Of a stretch of 5,621 nt of DNA, positions 1 through 5,621 are shown piece after piece (positions within the stretch are counted from its first letter, which is position 1; the number at the start of each line of letters is the position of its first letter). The notes under the pieces were generated by a model, which saw only the letters and a program-made list of their open reading frames with translations, searched no databases and was not told the DNA's origin. The position numbers and the translations under genes are program-made. Source of the DNA: Hydrogenophaga sp. (GTDB lineage Bacteria; Pseudomonadota; Gammaproteobacteria; Burkholderiales; Burkholderiaceae); the NCBI GenBank assembly GCA_025458545.1, contig JALOSH010000167.1, forward strand, positions 1 to 5,621, written 5' to 3'.

Positions 1-1388
1 GCCCACGGCCTTGAGGTAGCGGTCGTCCAGATGTTCCAGGCCCGCGAGTATCGCGCCGCCCGGGCGCTTCATCTCGGCGAACATGAAGTCCTTGATGTCC
101 ACGATGGACGGCACACAGTCCTTGGGGTTGCCAAAGAACTCCAGGCACACGGTGCGCACATGCTCGGGCATGCGGTGCACCAACCAGCGCGCACTGGTGA
201 TCAGACCATCGCAACCTTCTTTTTGGATGCCCGGCAGACCGGCGAGAAACTTGTCGGTCACGTCCTTGCCCAGACCTTCCTTTCGGAAGGTGGCGCCCGG
301 GATCACCAGCTGCTCGGTGCGCCTTCGAAATACTTCAGCTCGAAGGTGGCGACCTCGGCGTCGTGGATCTTGCCGCGGTTGTGGTCGAGGCGCGTGACTT
401 CAAGCCACTGCGCCTGCGGCGTCACCATGCGCCAGCTCACCAGGTTGTCCAGCGCCGTGCCCCAGAGCACGGCCTTTTTGCCGCCCGCGTTCATGGCGAT
501 GTTGCCGCCCACACACGAGGCCTCGGCAGAGGTCGGGTCCACCGCGAACACATGGCCGGCGCGTTCGGCCGCATCGGCCACGCGCTGGGTCACCACACCG
601 GCTTCGGTCCAGATGGTGGGCAGTGGCTCGGCGTGGCCGGGCACCGGCACAAACTCCACCTCGGTCATGGCTTCGAGCTTCTCGGTGTTGATCACCGCGC
701 TCTTCCAGGTCAGCGGGATCGCGCCGCCGGTGTAGCCGGTGCCGCCGCCGCGCGGCACGATGGTCAGGCCCAGCTCGAAGCAACCGCGCACCAGCTCGGC
801 CATCTCGGCTTCGGTGTCGGGGGTCAGCACCACGAACGGGTACTCCACGCGCCAGTCGGTGGCGTCGGTCACATGCGACACGCGCGACAAGCCGTCGAAT
901 TTGATGTTGTCTTTGGCGGTGAGCTTGCGCAGCGCCTTGGTGGCGCGCTGGCGCAGCGCGGCCATCTCCTCAAAGGAGCGTGCAAAACCATCCACCGCGG
1001 TACGGGCAGCCGTCAGCAGTTCGGCCACCAGCGCATCGCGCGCGGCGTCGTCCTTCGGGGTGCGGCGTTTCTGCACCTCACCCAGGCGGTGGCGCAGGGC
1101 GTCCACCAGCGCGGCGCGGCGCTTGGGGTTGTCGAGCAGATCGTCCTGCAGGTACGGGTTGCGCTGCACCACCCAGATGTCACCCAGCACCTCGTACAAC
1201 ATGCGCGCCGAACGACCGGTACGGCGTTCGCCCCGCAACTCGTCGAGCAGGCTCCAGGCACGGGACCCCAGCAAACGCATCACGATTTCACGGTCCGAGA
1301 AAGACGTGTAGTTGTAGGGGATTTCGCGCAGACGAGGAGCATCCTCGGCGGCGGTTTCGAGCAGCAAATGCGGGGTGGGAGCGTTCAT
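1..1388 (-). pseudogene. FAD/FMN-type oxidoreductase (DUF3683 family), N-terminal part, frameshifted and cut by the window edge
   Basis: This is the N-terminal part of a large flavin-dependent dehydrogenase related to D-lactate/glycolate oxidases; the true substrate is unknown. The chosen start, at 1388, gives [10 protein letters not shown] and soon the motif [16 protein letters not shown] (residues 21-36), typical of the DUF3683 N-terminus. An in-frame ATG at 1466 would add 26 cysteine-rich, unlikely residues. A PCMH-type FAD-binding domain follows, with [11 protein letters not shown] at residues 212-222 and [14 protein letters not shown] from 283, the usual flavin-pyrophosphate segments. 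The frame stops at 303 after FEGAPSSW. A second frame, from 321 to 1, continues the same protein ([18 protein letters not shown], then [13 protein letters not shown]) without a stop. Family members run to well over 1,200 residues, as I recall, with a C-terminal iron-sulfur part beyond this window. I see no good Shine-Dalgarno before 1388. Either a real pseudogene or a sequencing error; the family call is firm, the broken state less so. Confidence 0.82.
303..323 (-). other. Frameshift junction in the FAD oxidoreductase
   Basis: Reading the minus strand, TTC GAA GGC (329-321) encodes FEG in the first frame, which then gives APSSW and TGA at 305-303. From CGC at 321-319 the second frame gives RTEQLVIPG and stays open to position 1. 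The two frames join with a net loss of 3n+1 bases. From memory, relatives have a short extra loop between YF and RTE at this point, so a deletion of roughly 16-22 bases is more likely than a single lost base. I see no slippery heptamer here, so programmed frameshifting is unlikely. Confidence 0.8.
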
Positions 1389-1452
1389 CGTGGGGAGCGG
1401 ACAGTCGGCCAAGTCAGACCAAGCGGACGATGGTACCGCAGTGCAACATACA

Positions 1453-1467
1453 CATGAGGGCCTCATG
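1453..1467. promoter_or_regulatory. Perfect 7-bp inverted repeat, candidate operator
   Basis: CATGAGG, one central G, then CCTCATG form an odd-centred perfect inverted repeat. It lies 65 bp upstream of the oxidoreductase start and 102 bp upstream of the ugpB start. The geometry suits a dimeric repressor or activator binding site, but no regulator gene is in the window and the protein that would bind is unknown. Confidence 0.35.
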
Positions 1468-1477
1468 GAAACCCCCC

Positions 1478-1489
1478 GTTGCCGGCAAC
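1478..1489. promoter_or_regulatory. Perfect 12-bp palindrome, candidate operator
   Basis: GTTGCCGGCAAC is identical to its reverse complement. Its half-site GTTGC/GCAAC returns at 1544-1551 (GTTGCAAC), centred 64 bp away, about six helical turns, and related GTGCAAC and TTGTGCAA elements lie at 1441-1447 and 1499-1506. A symmetrical site with a central CG step resembles LacI/GntR-type operators in general shape; that link is inference only. Confidence 0.4.
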
Positions 1490-1543
1490 CCGAAACAGTT
1501 GTGCAATCGTTTTGTCACACAGCAGCCCTACGCTGCGTGCTTT

Positions 1544-1551
1544 GTTGCAAC
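1544..1551. promoter_or_regulatory. 8-bp palindrome GTTGCAAC near the ugpB start
   Basis: GTTGCAAC is self-complementary and repeats the half-sites of the 12-bp palindrome at 1478-1489. It sits five bases upstream of the ugpB ribosome binding site, so a protein bound here could block transcription or early elongation of ugpB. Eight-base palindromes occur by chance, so this is supported mainly by the shared half-site. Confidence 0.22.
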
Positions 1552-1556
1552 CCACC

Positions 1557-1561
1557 GGAGA
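1557..1561 (+). promoter_or_regulatory. ugpB ribosome binding site
   Basis: GGAGA lies seven bases before the ATG at 1569. It decides this start over the in-frame ATG at 1479, whose 30 extra residues would precede a normal signal peptide and would cross the 1478-1489 palindrome. Confidence 0.75.
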
Positions 1562-1568
1562 CCTTCTC

Positions 1569-2888
1569 ATGCGATTCCAACGCACCCTATTTGCCGCAGC
1601 GACAGCGGTCGCGACCCTGAGCTTCCCAGCCCACGCCCAGACCGAAATCCAGTGGTGGCACTCCATGGGCGGCGCACTGGGCGAGTGGGTCAACGACCAC
1701 GCCAAGGACTTCAACGCCAGCCAGACGCAGTACAAGATCGTCCCCACCTTCAAAGGCAGCTACGACGAATCCATGACGGCGGCCATCGCGGCCTTTCGCT
1801 CGGGCAACGCACCCCACATCCTGCAGGTGTTTGAGGTCGGGACCGCCACCATGATGGCGAGCAAAGGCGCCATCGTGCCGGTCGGCAAGGTGAAGGCGGA
1901 CGCCGGTGTCAAGTTCGACCCGAAGAGCTATGTGCAGGCAGTGGCGGGCTATTACACTGCCCCCAACGGCCAGATGCTGAGCTTTCCGTTCAACAGCTCC
2001 ACCACGGTCTTCCACTACAACAAAGACGCTTTCAAGGCCGCCGGCCTGGACCCCGAAAACCCGCCCAAGACCTGGCCCGAGGTGGCCCTGGCGGCCGGCA
2101 AACTGAAGGCCAGCGGACACAAATGCCCGTTCACCACCAGTTGGGTGAGCTGGACCCAGCTGGAGAGCTTCTCGGCCTGGCACAACACCGAGTTCGCCAC
2201 CAAGGGCAACGGCATGCGCGGCATCGACGCACGCCTGACCTACAACACCCCACTCCACGTGCGCCACATCGAAAACCTGGCCAACATGGCCAAGACTGGG
2301 CTGTTCGTCTACAAAGGGCGCGGCAACGCGGCCGACGCGGTGTTTGTCTCCGGTGAATGCGCCATGATGACCGGCTCGTCAGCGTTGTACGGCAACATCA
2401 AACGCAACGCCAAGTTCGCCAGCGGTATCAGCACCCTGCCCTACTACCCCGATGTGGCCGGCGCACCGCAGAACACCGTGATCGGCGGTGCCAGCCTGTG
2501 GGTGATGGCGGGCAAGAAGCCCGATGAATACAAAGGCGTGGCCCAGTTCTTTGCCCACCTGTCCAAGCCCGAGGTCGATGCACGGAGCCACCAGCGCACG
2601 GGCTATCTGCCTTTGACGCCCGCTTCCTTCGAAATCACCGAAAAGAGCGGTTTCTACAAACAGAACCCGGGCACCGATGTGTCGGTCAACCAGATGATCC
2701 GCAAGACCACCGACAAATCGCGCGGCATCCGCCTGGGCAACTTCGTGCAGATCCGCACCATCAACGACGAAGAGCTCGAAGGGGTGTGGGCTGGCAAGAA
2801 GACCGCCAAAGAAGCGCTGGACAACGCCGTGAGGCGCGGCAATGAACAGCTGGAACGCTTCCAGAAAGCCAACCAGGGCAAGATGTAA
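1569..2888 (+). CDS. ugpB: sn-glycerol-3-phosphate ABC transporter, periplasmic binding protein UgpB
   Basis: UgpB captures sn-glycerol-3-phosphate and glycerophosphodiesters in the periplasm and delivers them to the UgpAE permease. The 439-residue product starts with a Sec signal peptide: basic RFQR, a hydrophobic core, and a likely cut after AHA at residue 23. The mature protein shows the family signatures WHSM (30-33), GNAPHILQVFEVGTATMMASK (79-99), PFNSST (140-145), IGGASLWVM (305-313) and TGYLP (344-348). Ligand contacts that I recall for E. coli UgpB are all kept: Y65, E89, S144, W192, S270, G307, Y346, and an arginine at 396 (E. coli 397). Numbering matches E. coli almost residue for residue, from memory. 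It is the first gene of the operon, 95 bp before ugpA. G34 and A36 replace acidic residues of the E. coli WHSMEGE segment. A general sugar-binding protein is the only rival call and is unlikely given the conserved pocket. Confidence 0.97.
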   Translation: MRFQRTLFAAATAVATLSFPAHAQTEIQWWHSMGGALGEWVNDHAKDFNASQTQYKIVPTFKGSYDESMTAAIAAFRSGNAPHILQVFEVGTATMMASKGAIVPVGKVKADAGVKFDPKSYVQAVAGYYTAPNGQMLSFPFNSSTTVFHYNKDAFKAAGLDPENPPKTWPEVALAAGKLKASGHKCPFTTSWVSWTQLESFSAWHNTEFATKGNGMRGIDARLTYNTPLHVRHIENLANMAKTGLFVYKGRGNAADAVFVSGECAMMTGSSALYGNIKRNAKFASGISTLPYYPDVAGAPQNTVIGGASLWVMAGKKPDEYKGVAQFFAHLSKPEVDARSHQRTGYLPLTPASFEITEKSGFYKQNPGTDVSVNQMIRKTTDKSRGIRLGNFVQIRTINDEELEGVWAGKKTAKEALDNAVRRGNEQLERFQKANQGKM

Positions 2889-2897
2889 ATAACGACC

Positions 2898-2921
2898 GTT
2901 CCGGGCGGACAACGCCGGAAC
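2898..2921 (+). repeat. Small inverted repeat after ugpB
   Basis: GTTCCGG (2898-2904) pairs perfectly with CCGGAAC (2915-2921) over a 10-base loop. It lies ten bases after the ugpB stop and upstream of the larger hairpin. GGGCGG at 2903-2908 can alternatively pair with CCGCCC at 2921-2926 or 2935-2940, so this element and the next could fold in competing ways. Confidence 0.4.
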
Positions 2922-2930
2922 CGCCCACCT

Positions 2931-2965
2931 GACACCGCCCGCGAGTTCGACTCTCGGGCGGTGTC
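2931..2965 (+). terminator. Strong hairpin between ugpB and ugpA (attenuating or mRNA-stabilising element)
   Basis: GACACCGCCCGCGAG (2931-2945) pairs with CTCTCGGGCGGTGTC (2951-2965) around the loop TTCGA: a 15-bp stem with one mismatch and very high GC content. No run of T follows (next bases TCCATTCAACGG), so it is not a classical intrinsic terminator. Placed after a binding-protein gene and before its permease genes, it resembles elements that protect the upstream mRNA or allow only partial read-through, making more UgpB than UgpAEC. The structure is clear; the function is inferred. Confidence 0.6.
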
Positions 2966-2983
2966 TCCATTCAACGGAACCCC

Positions 2984-3865
2984 ATGGAAAAACGCGTTCG
3001 CTTCCGATCCAGCTGGCTGCCCTGGGCGCTGGTGGCCCCCCAGATGGCTGTGGTGCTGGTGTTTTTTTTCTGGCCTGCGGGTCAGGCGCTGTACCAAAGC
3101 CTGCTGCAGCAAGACGCCTTCGGCACCTCGGTCGAGTTTGTCGGCATGGAGAATTTCCAGCGCCTGTGGGACGACGAAACCTACCTGGCTTCTTTCAAGA
3201 CCACGGCCGTCTTTTCGGTGCTGGTGGCGGTCTCCGGCCTCACCATCGCCTTGCTGCTCGCGGTGATGGCCGATCGCGTGATCAAGGGCGCGGGTGTTTA
3301 CAAGACGCTGCTGATCTGGCCTTACGCGGTGGCGCCTGCCGTGGCCGGCGTGTTGTGGGTGTTCATGTTCGCCTCCCCCATGGGTGTGGTGGCTTATGCG
3401 CTGCAGTTCGCTGGTGTCGAGTGGAATCACCTGCTCAACAGCGACCACGCCATGGCGCTGATCGTGATGGCCGCGGTGTGGAAGCAGATTTCGTACAACT
3501 TTCTGTTCTTCCTGGCCGGCCTGCAATCGATCCCGAAGTCGCTGATTGAAGCCGCCGCCATCGACGGCGCATCGCCGGCGCGTCGCTTCTGGACCATCGT
3601 CTTCCCGCTGCTCTCACCCACCACCTTCTTCCTGCTCGTGATCAACGTGGTGTACGCCTTCTTCGACACCTTTGCGATCGTGGATGCGGCCACGCAGGGC
3701 GGCCCCGGCAAGGACACCGCCATCCTGGTCTACAAGGTGTATTACGACGGCTTCAAGGCGCTGGACATGGGTGGCTCGGCCGCGCAGTCGGTGGTGCTGA
3801 TGGTGATCGTGGTCGCGCTGACGGTGGTGCAGTTCCGCTACGTTGAACGGCGTGTGCAGTATTGA
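2984..3865 (+). CDS. ugpA: sn-glycerol-3-phosphate ABC transporter permease UgpA
   Basis: UgpA is one of the two inner-membrane subunits that form the glycerol-3-phosphate channel. The 293-residue product matches the usual size (E. coli about 295) and has six hydrophobic segments: roughly residues 12-32, 68-93, 107-128, 155-180, 204-226 and 265-285. The EAA loop that docks on UgpC begins at E189 ([15 protein letters not shown]), followed by the strongly conserved VYAFFDTF and SAAQSVVLM. The C-terminus ([11 protein letters not shown]) is nearly identical to the E. coli end as I recall it. The start at 2984 aligns with the family N-terminus ([14 protein letters not shown]); its ribosome site is weak (CGGAA at 2975-2979). 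The 95-bp gap and hairpin separate it from ugpB; ugpE follows after 10 nt. A run of eight T at 3062-3069 encodes FFF in the first membrane span but the frame is intact on both sides. Confidence 0.97.
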   Translation: MEKRVRFRSSWLPWALVAPQMAVVLVFFFWPAGQALYQSLLQQDAFGTSVEFVGMENFQRLWDDETYLASFKTTAVFSVLVAVSGLTIALLLAVMADRVIKGAGVYKTLLIWPYAVAPAVAGVLWVFMFASPMGVVAYALQFAGVEWNHLLNSDHAMALIVMAAVWKQISYNFLFFLAGLQSIPKSLIEAAAIDGASPARRFWTIVFPLLSPTTFFLLVINVVYAFFDTFAIVDAATQGGPGKDTAILVYKVYYDGFKALDMGGSAAQSVVLMVIVVALTVVQFRYVERRVQY

Positions 3866-3867
3866 GG
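3864..3867 (+). promoter_or_regulatory. ugpE ribosome binding site overlapping the ugpA stop
   Basis: GAGG overlaps the ugpA stop codon (TGA 3863-3865) and sits eight bases before the ATG at 3876. This placement favours translational coupling of the two permease genes. It also supports the 3876 start over the ATG at 3843, which lies inside ugpA. Confidence 0.6.
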
Positions 3868-3875
3868 CCCCTTCC

Positions 3876-4730
3876 ATGATTGAACGCCGTCCCATTCTGG
3901 ATTTTGTCGCCCACGCCGTGCTCATCCTCGGTGTGGCCATCGTGGCTTTTCCGGTCTACATCACGCTAGTGGGGTCCACCCAGTCGGCGGAGCAGATCGC
4001 CCAGAGCCGGCCGTTGTCGCTGGTGCCGGGTTCGCACATGGTGGAAACCTACCGCCTGGCCCTGTTTGGTGGTCAGTCCAGCATGGGCAGCACCTTCGCC
4101 GCCGGCGGACCCATGATGATGATCAGCCTGATCAGTGCGCTCATCATCGCCATCGGCAAGATCGTGATCTCGCTGCTGTCGGCTTTTGCCATCGTCTACT
4201 TCCGGTTTCCGCTGCGCAACCTGGTGTTCTGGATGATCTTCGTCACCCTGATGCTGCCGGTGGAGGTGCGCATCGGTCCGACCTACGAGGTGGTGGCCAG
4301 CCTGGGCATGCTCAACACCTACGCCGGTCTTACGGTACCGCTGATCGCCTCGGCCACCGCCACCTTTCTGTTCCGCCAGTTCTTCCTGACCGTGCCCGAC
4401 GAGCTGGTCGAAGCCGCACGGGTGGACGGCGCCGGCCCGATGCGCTTTTTCAAAGACATCCTGCTGCCCATGTCGGCCACCTCGATCGCGGCGCTGTTCG
4501 TGATCCAGTTCATCTACGGCTGGAACCAGTACCTCTGGCCGCTGCTGGTGACCACCGACGAGAGCATGTACCCGGTGGTGCTGGGCATCAAGCGCCTGAT
4601 CGCGGGCGAGGCTTACACCGAATGGAACGTGGTCATGGCCACCGCGATGCTGGCGATGATCCCACCGGCGCTGGTCGTCATCCTCATGCAAAAGTGGTTC
4701 GTCAAGGGCCTGGTCGACACCGATAAATAA
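3876..4730 (+). CDS. ugpE: sn-glycerol-3-phosphate ABC transporter permease UgpE
   Basis: UgpE is the second inner-membrane permease and pairs with UgpA. The 284-residue product (E. coli about 281) begins MIERRPILDF, close to the recalled E. coli MIENRPWL, which fixes the start at 3876 and not 3843. Six hydrophobic segments are visible, and family signatures occur in order: SLLSAFAIVYFRFPLRN, LMLPVEVRI, YAGLTVPL, SATATFLFRQFF, the EAA loop from about residue 179 (EAARVDGAGPMRFFKDI), FIYGWNQYLWPLL, and the C-terminal KGLVDTDK. The periplasmic loop near residues 65-85 is rich in Gly, Ser and Met (GGQSSMGSTFAAGG, then PMMM) and is the least E. coli-like part. The gene follows ugpA by 10 nt and precedes ugpC by 9 nt, consistent with one transcript. 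Confidence 0.97.
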   Translation: MIERRPILDFVAHAVLILGVAIVAFPVYITLVGSTQSAEQIAQSRPLSLVPGSHMVETYRLALFGGQSSMGSTFAAGGPMMMISLISALIIAIGKIVISLLSAFAIVYFRFPLRNLVFWMIFVTLMLPVEVRIGPTYEVVASLGMLNTYAGLTVPLIASATATFLFRQFFLTVPDELVEAARVDGAGPMRFFKDILLPMSATSIAALFVIQFIYGWNQYLWPLLVTTDESMYPVVLGIKRLIAGEAYTEWNVVMATAMLAMIPPALVVILMQKWFVKGLVDTDK

Positions 4731-4739
4731 GCACCTCAC

Positions 4740-5621
4740 ATGGCATCCCTTTCCTTTCGCAACGTCATCAAGCAATACCACCAGGGCAAGCAGTCGCTGC
4801 AGGTGATCCATGGCGTCAGTGCCGAGATCACCGACGGCGAGTTCATCGTCATCGTCGGCCCGTCGGGCTGTGGCAAGTCCACGCTGCTGCGCATGGTGGC
4901 CGGTCTCGAAGAGATCAGTGGCGGCGACATCCTGATCGGCGAGCGCGTCGTCAACCAGCTCGAACCGGCCGACCGCGACATCGCCATGGTGTTCCAGAAC
5001 TACGCGCTCTACCCGCACATGAGCGTGTTCGACAACATGGCCTACGGGCTGAAGATCAAGAAGCTGCCGGTGGCCGAGATCAAACAGCGCGTGGACAAGG
5101 CGGCCGCCATCCTAGAGCTGGGTCACCTGCTGGACCGCAAGCCGCGCCAGCTCTCCGGCGGGCAGCGCCAGCGTGTGGCGATGGGCCGCGCCATCGTGCG
5201 CCAGCCGCAGGTGTTTCTGTTTGACGAGCCGCTGTCGAACCTGGACGCCAAGCTGCGCGCCCAGACCCGGCTGGAGATTCAGAAACTGCACCGCGAACTC
5301 GGTATCACCTCGCTCTTCGTCACCCACGACCAGGTGGAAGCGATGACGCTGGCGCAGCGCATGATCGTGATGAACGCGGGGCGCATGGAGCAGTTCGGCA
5401 CGCCCGAAGAGGTGTACTCGAAACCCGCCACCACCTTCGTCGCCAGCTTCATGGGTTCGCCGCCGATGAACCTGTTGCAGCACGCGCCGGGCTCCCGGCC
5501 AGGCTGCACCATGGGCACCCGTCCCGAGCACATCGACCTGGGTTCCGAGGGCTGGACCTTGAAAGTGGAGACGGTGGAAATGCTGGGCGCCGAGCGCCTG
5601 ATCCATGCCCGCCTGGGCGAC
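4740..5621 (+). CDS. ugpC: sn-glycerol-3-phosphate ABC transporter ATP-binding protein UgpC (3' end outside window)
   Basis: UgpC is the cytoplasmic ATPase that drives UgpAE. The frame is open for 294 codons to the last base, with no stop in the window. All ATPase motifs are present: Walker [10 protein letters not shown] (40-48), Q-loop Q86 in [14 protein letters not shown], signature LSGGQRQR (138-145), Walker B VFLFDE (158-163), D-loop SNLD (166-169) and switch H196 in [14 protein letters not shown]. The regulatory C-terminal domain begins with [12 protein letters not shown] (235-246) and GTRPEHI (259-265). The stretch between these two motifs is only 12 residues, about 20 fewer than I recall in E. 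coli UgpC. The ATG at 4740 starts MASLSF, like E. coli MAGLKL; no good Shine-Dalgarno precedes it, so translation may depend on ribosomes ending ugpE nine bases upstream. MalK or other CUT1 ATPases look similar, but position after ugpBAE settles the name. Confidence 0.95.
   Translation, partial: MASLSFRNVIKQYHQGKQSLQVIHGVSAEITDGEFIVIVGPSGCGKSTLLRMVAGLEEISGGDILIGERVVNQLEPADRDIAMVFQNYALYPHMSVFDNMAYGLKIKKLPVAEIKQRVDKAAAILELGHLLDRKPRQLSGGQRQRVAMGRAIVRQPQVFLFDEPLSNLDAKLRAQTRLEIQKLHRELGITSLFVTHDQVEAMTLAQRMIVMNAGRMEQFGTPEEVYSKPATTFVASFMGSPPMNLLQHAPGSRPGCTMGTRPEHIDLGSEGWTLKVETVEMLGAERLIHARLGD

Larger units (their letters stand above)
1389..1568. promoter_or_regulatory. Divergent intergenic region between the oxidoreductase and ugpB
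   Basis: This 180-bp gap must hold the start signals for both divergent genes. It has several short palindromes (1453-1467, 1478-1489, 1544-1551) and recurring GCAAC/GTTGC elements. TTGTCA at 1512-1517 is close to a sigma-70 -35 box for ugpB, but no convincing -10 sits 16-18 bases further on, so no promoter can be placed with confidence. The heptamer AGCGGAC occurs twice (1396-1402 and 1422-1428). No small gene is visible; the open frame that runs into ugpB from 1479 is an in-frame extension and not a better start. Confidence 0.5.

Noticed and set aside
303..323. Programmed ribosomal frameshift in the oxidoreductase
   Set aside because: No slippery heptamer, stimulatory stem or internal Shine-Dalgarno is evident at the junction, and the family is normally read in one frame.
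363..1457. Long plus-strand open frame of 364 codons opposite the oxidoreductase
   Set aside because: It is histidine- and glycine-rich low-information protein typical of the antisense of a GC-rich gene, while the minus strand carries a recognisable flavin-binding domain.
1499..1518. Possible Pho box upstream of ugpB (TTGTGCA and TTGTCAC)
   Set aside because: The two half-sites are 13 bases apart where a Pho box needs 11, and the first matches the CTGTCAT consensus poorly. Pho control remains plausible from the family but is not shown by this sequence.
1479..1568. Upstream in-frame start for ugpB
   Set aside because: It adds 30 residues before a normal signal peptide, has no ribosome site, and crosses the 12-bp palindrome.
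2961..3266. Plus-strand frame starting GTG at 2961
   Set aside because: It is out of frame with ugpA, which has clear homology from 2984; the translation has no recognisable feature.
3843..3875. Upstream in-frame start for ugpE
   Set aside because: It overlaps the ugpA end and adds 11 residues not found in the family; the ATG at 3876 has GAGG at good spacing and matches the E. coli N-terminus.
3966..5018. Long minus-strand open frame of 350 codons opposite ugpE and ugpC
   Set aside because: Composition is dominated by H, D, Q and R, and both permease and ATPase motifs are clear on the other strand, so it is a shadow frame.

Overview
The window looks like chromosomal DNA from a high-GC betaproteobacterium, most likely a Comamonadaceae relative (Hydrogenophaga, Acidovorax or Rhodoferax type). 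This rests on the strongly GC-biased third codon positions and on a large FAD oxidoreductase of the DUF3683 type that I associate with this order. It is a judgement from sequence appearance, not from a database search.

The left quarter (1-1388) is read on the minus strand and holds the N-terminal part of a FAD/FMN-type oxidoreductase. Its frame is broken near 319-323. The first frame stops at 303, while the homologous protein continues without a stop in a second frame from about 321 to position 1, where the window cuts it. The copy is either a pseudogene or carries a sequence error. A 180-bp gap (1389-1568) separates it from a divergent operon on the plus strand and contains several short palindromes that could be operators.

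The rest (1569-5621) is a ugp operon in the order ugpB-ugpA-ugpE-ugpC, with ugpC cut by the right edge. It encodes an ABC importer for sn-glycerol-3-phosphate and probably glycerophosphodiesters. UgpB is the exported binding protein, UgpA and UgpE are the inner-membrane permeases, and UgpC is the ATPase. UgpB is close in length to the E. coli protein as I recall it and keeps every recalled ligand-contact residue, so glycerol-3-phosphate is a well-supported substrate. A 95-bp gap with a strong hairpin separates ugpB from ugpA. The three downstream genes are packed 9-10 nt apart. This layout fits high expression of the binding protein and lower, coupled expression of the membrane complex.

I see no RNA gene, mobile element, CRISPR array or new multi-gene system. 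The points worth a second look are the broken oxidoreductase, the palindrome-rich divergent promoter region, the hairpin after ugpB, and a shortened C-terminal linker in UgpC.
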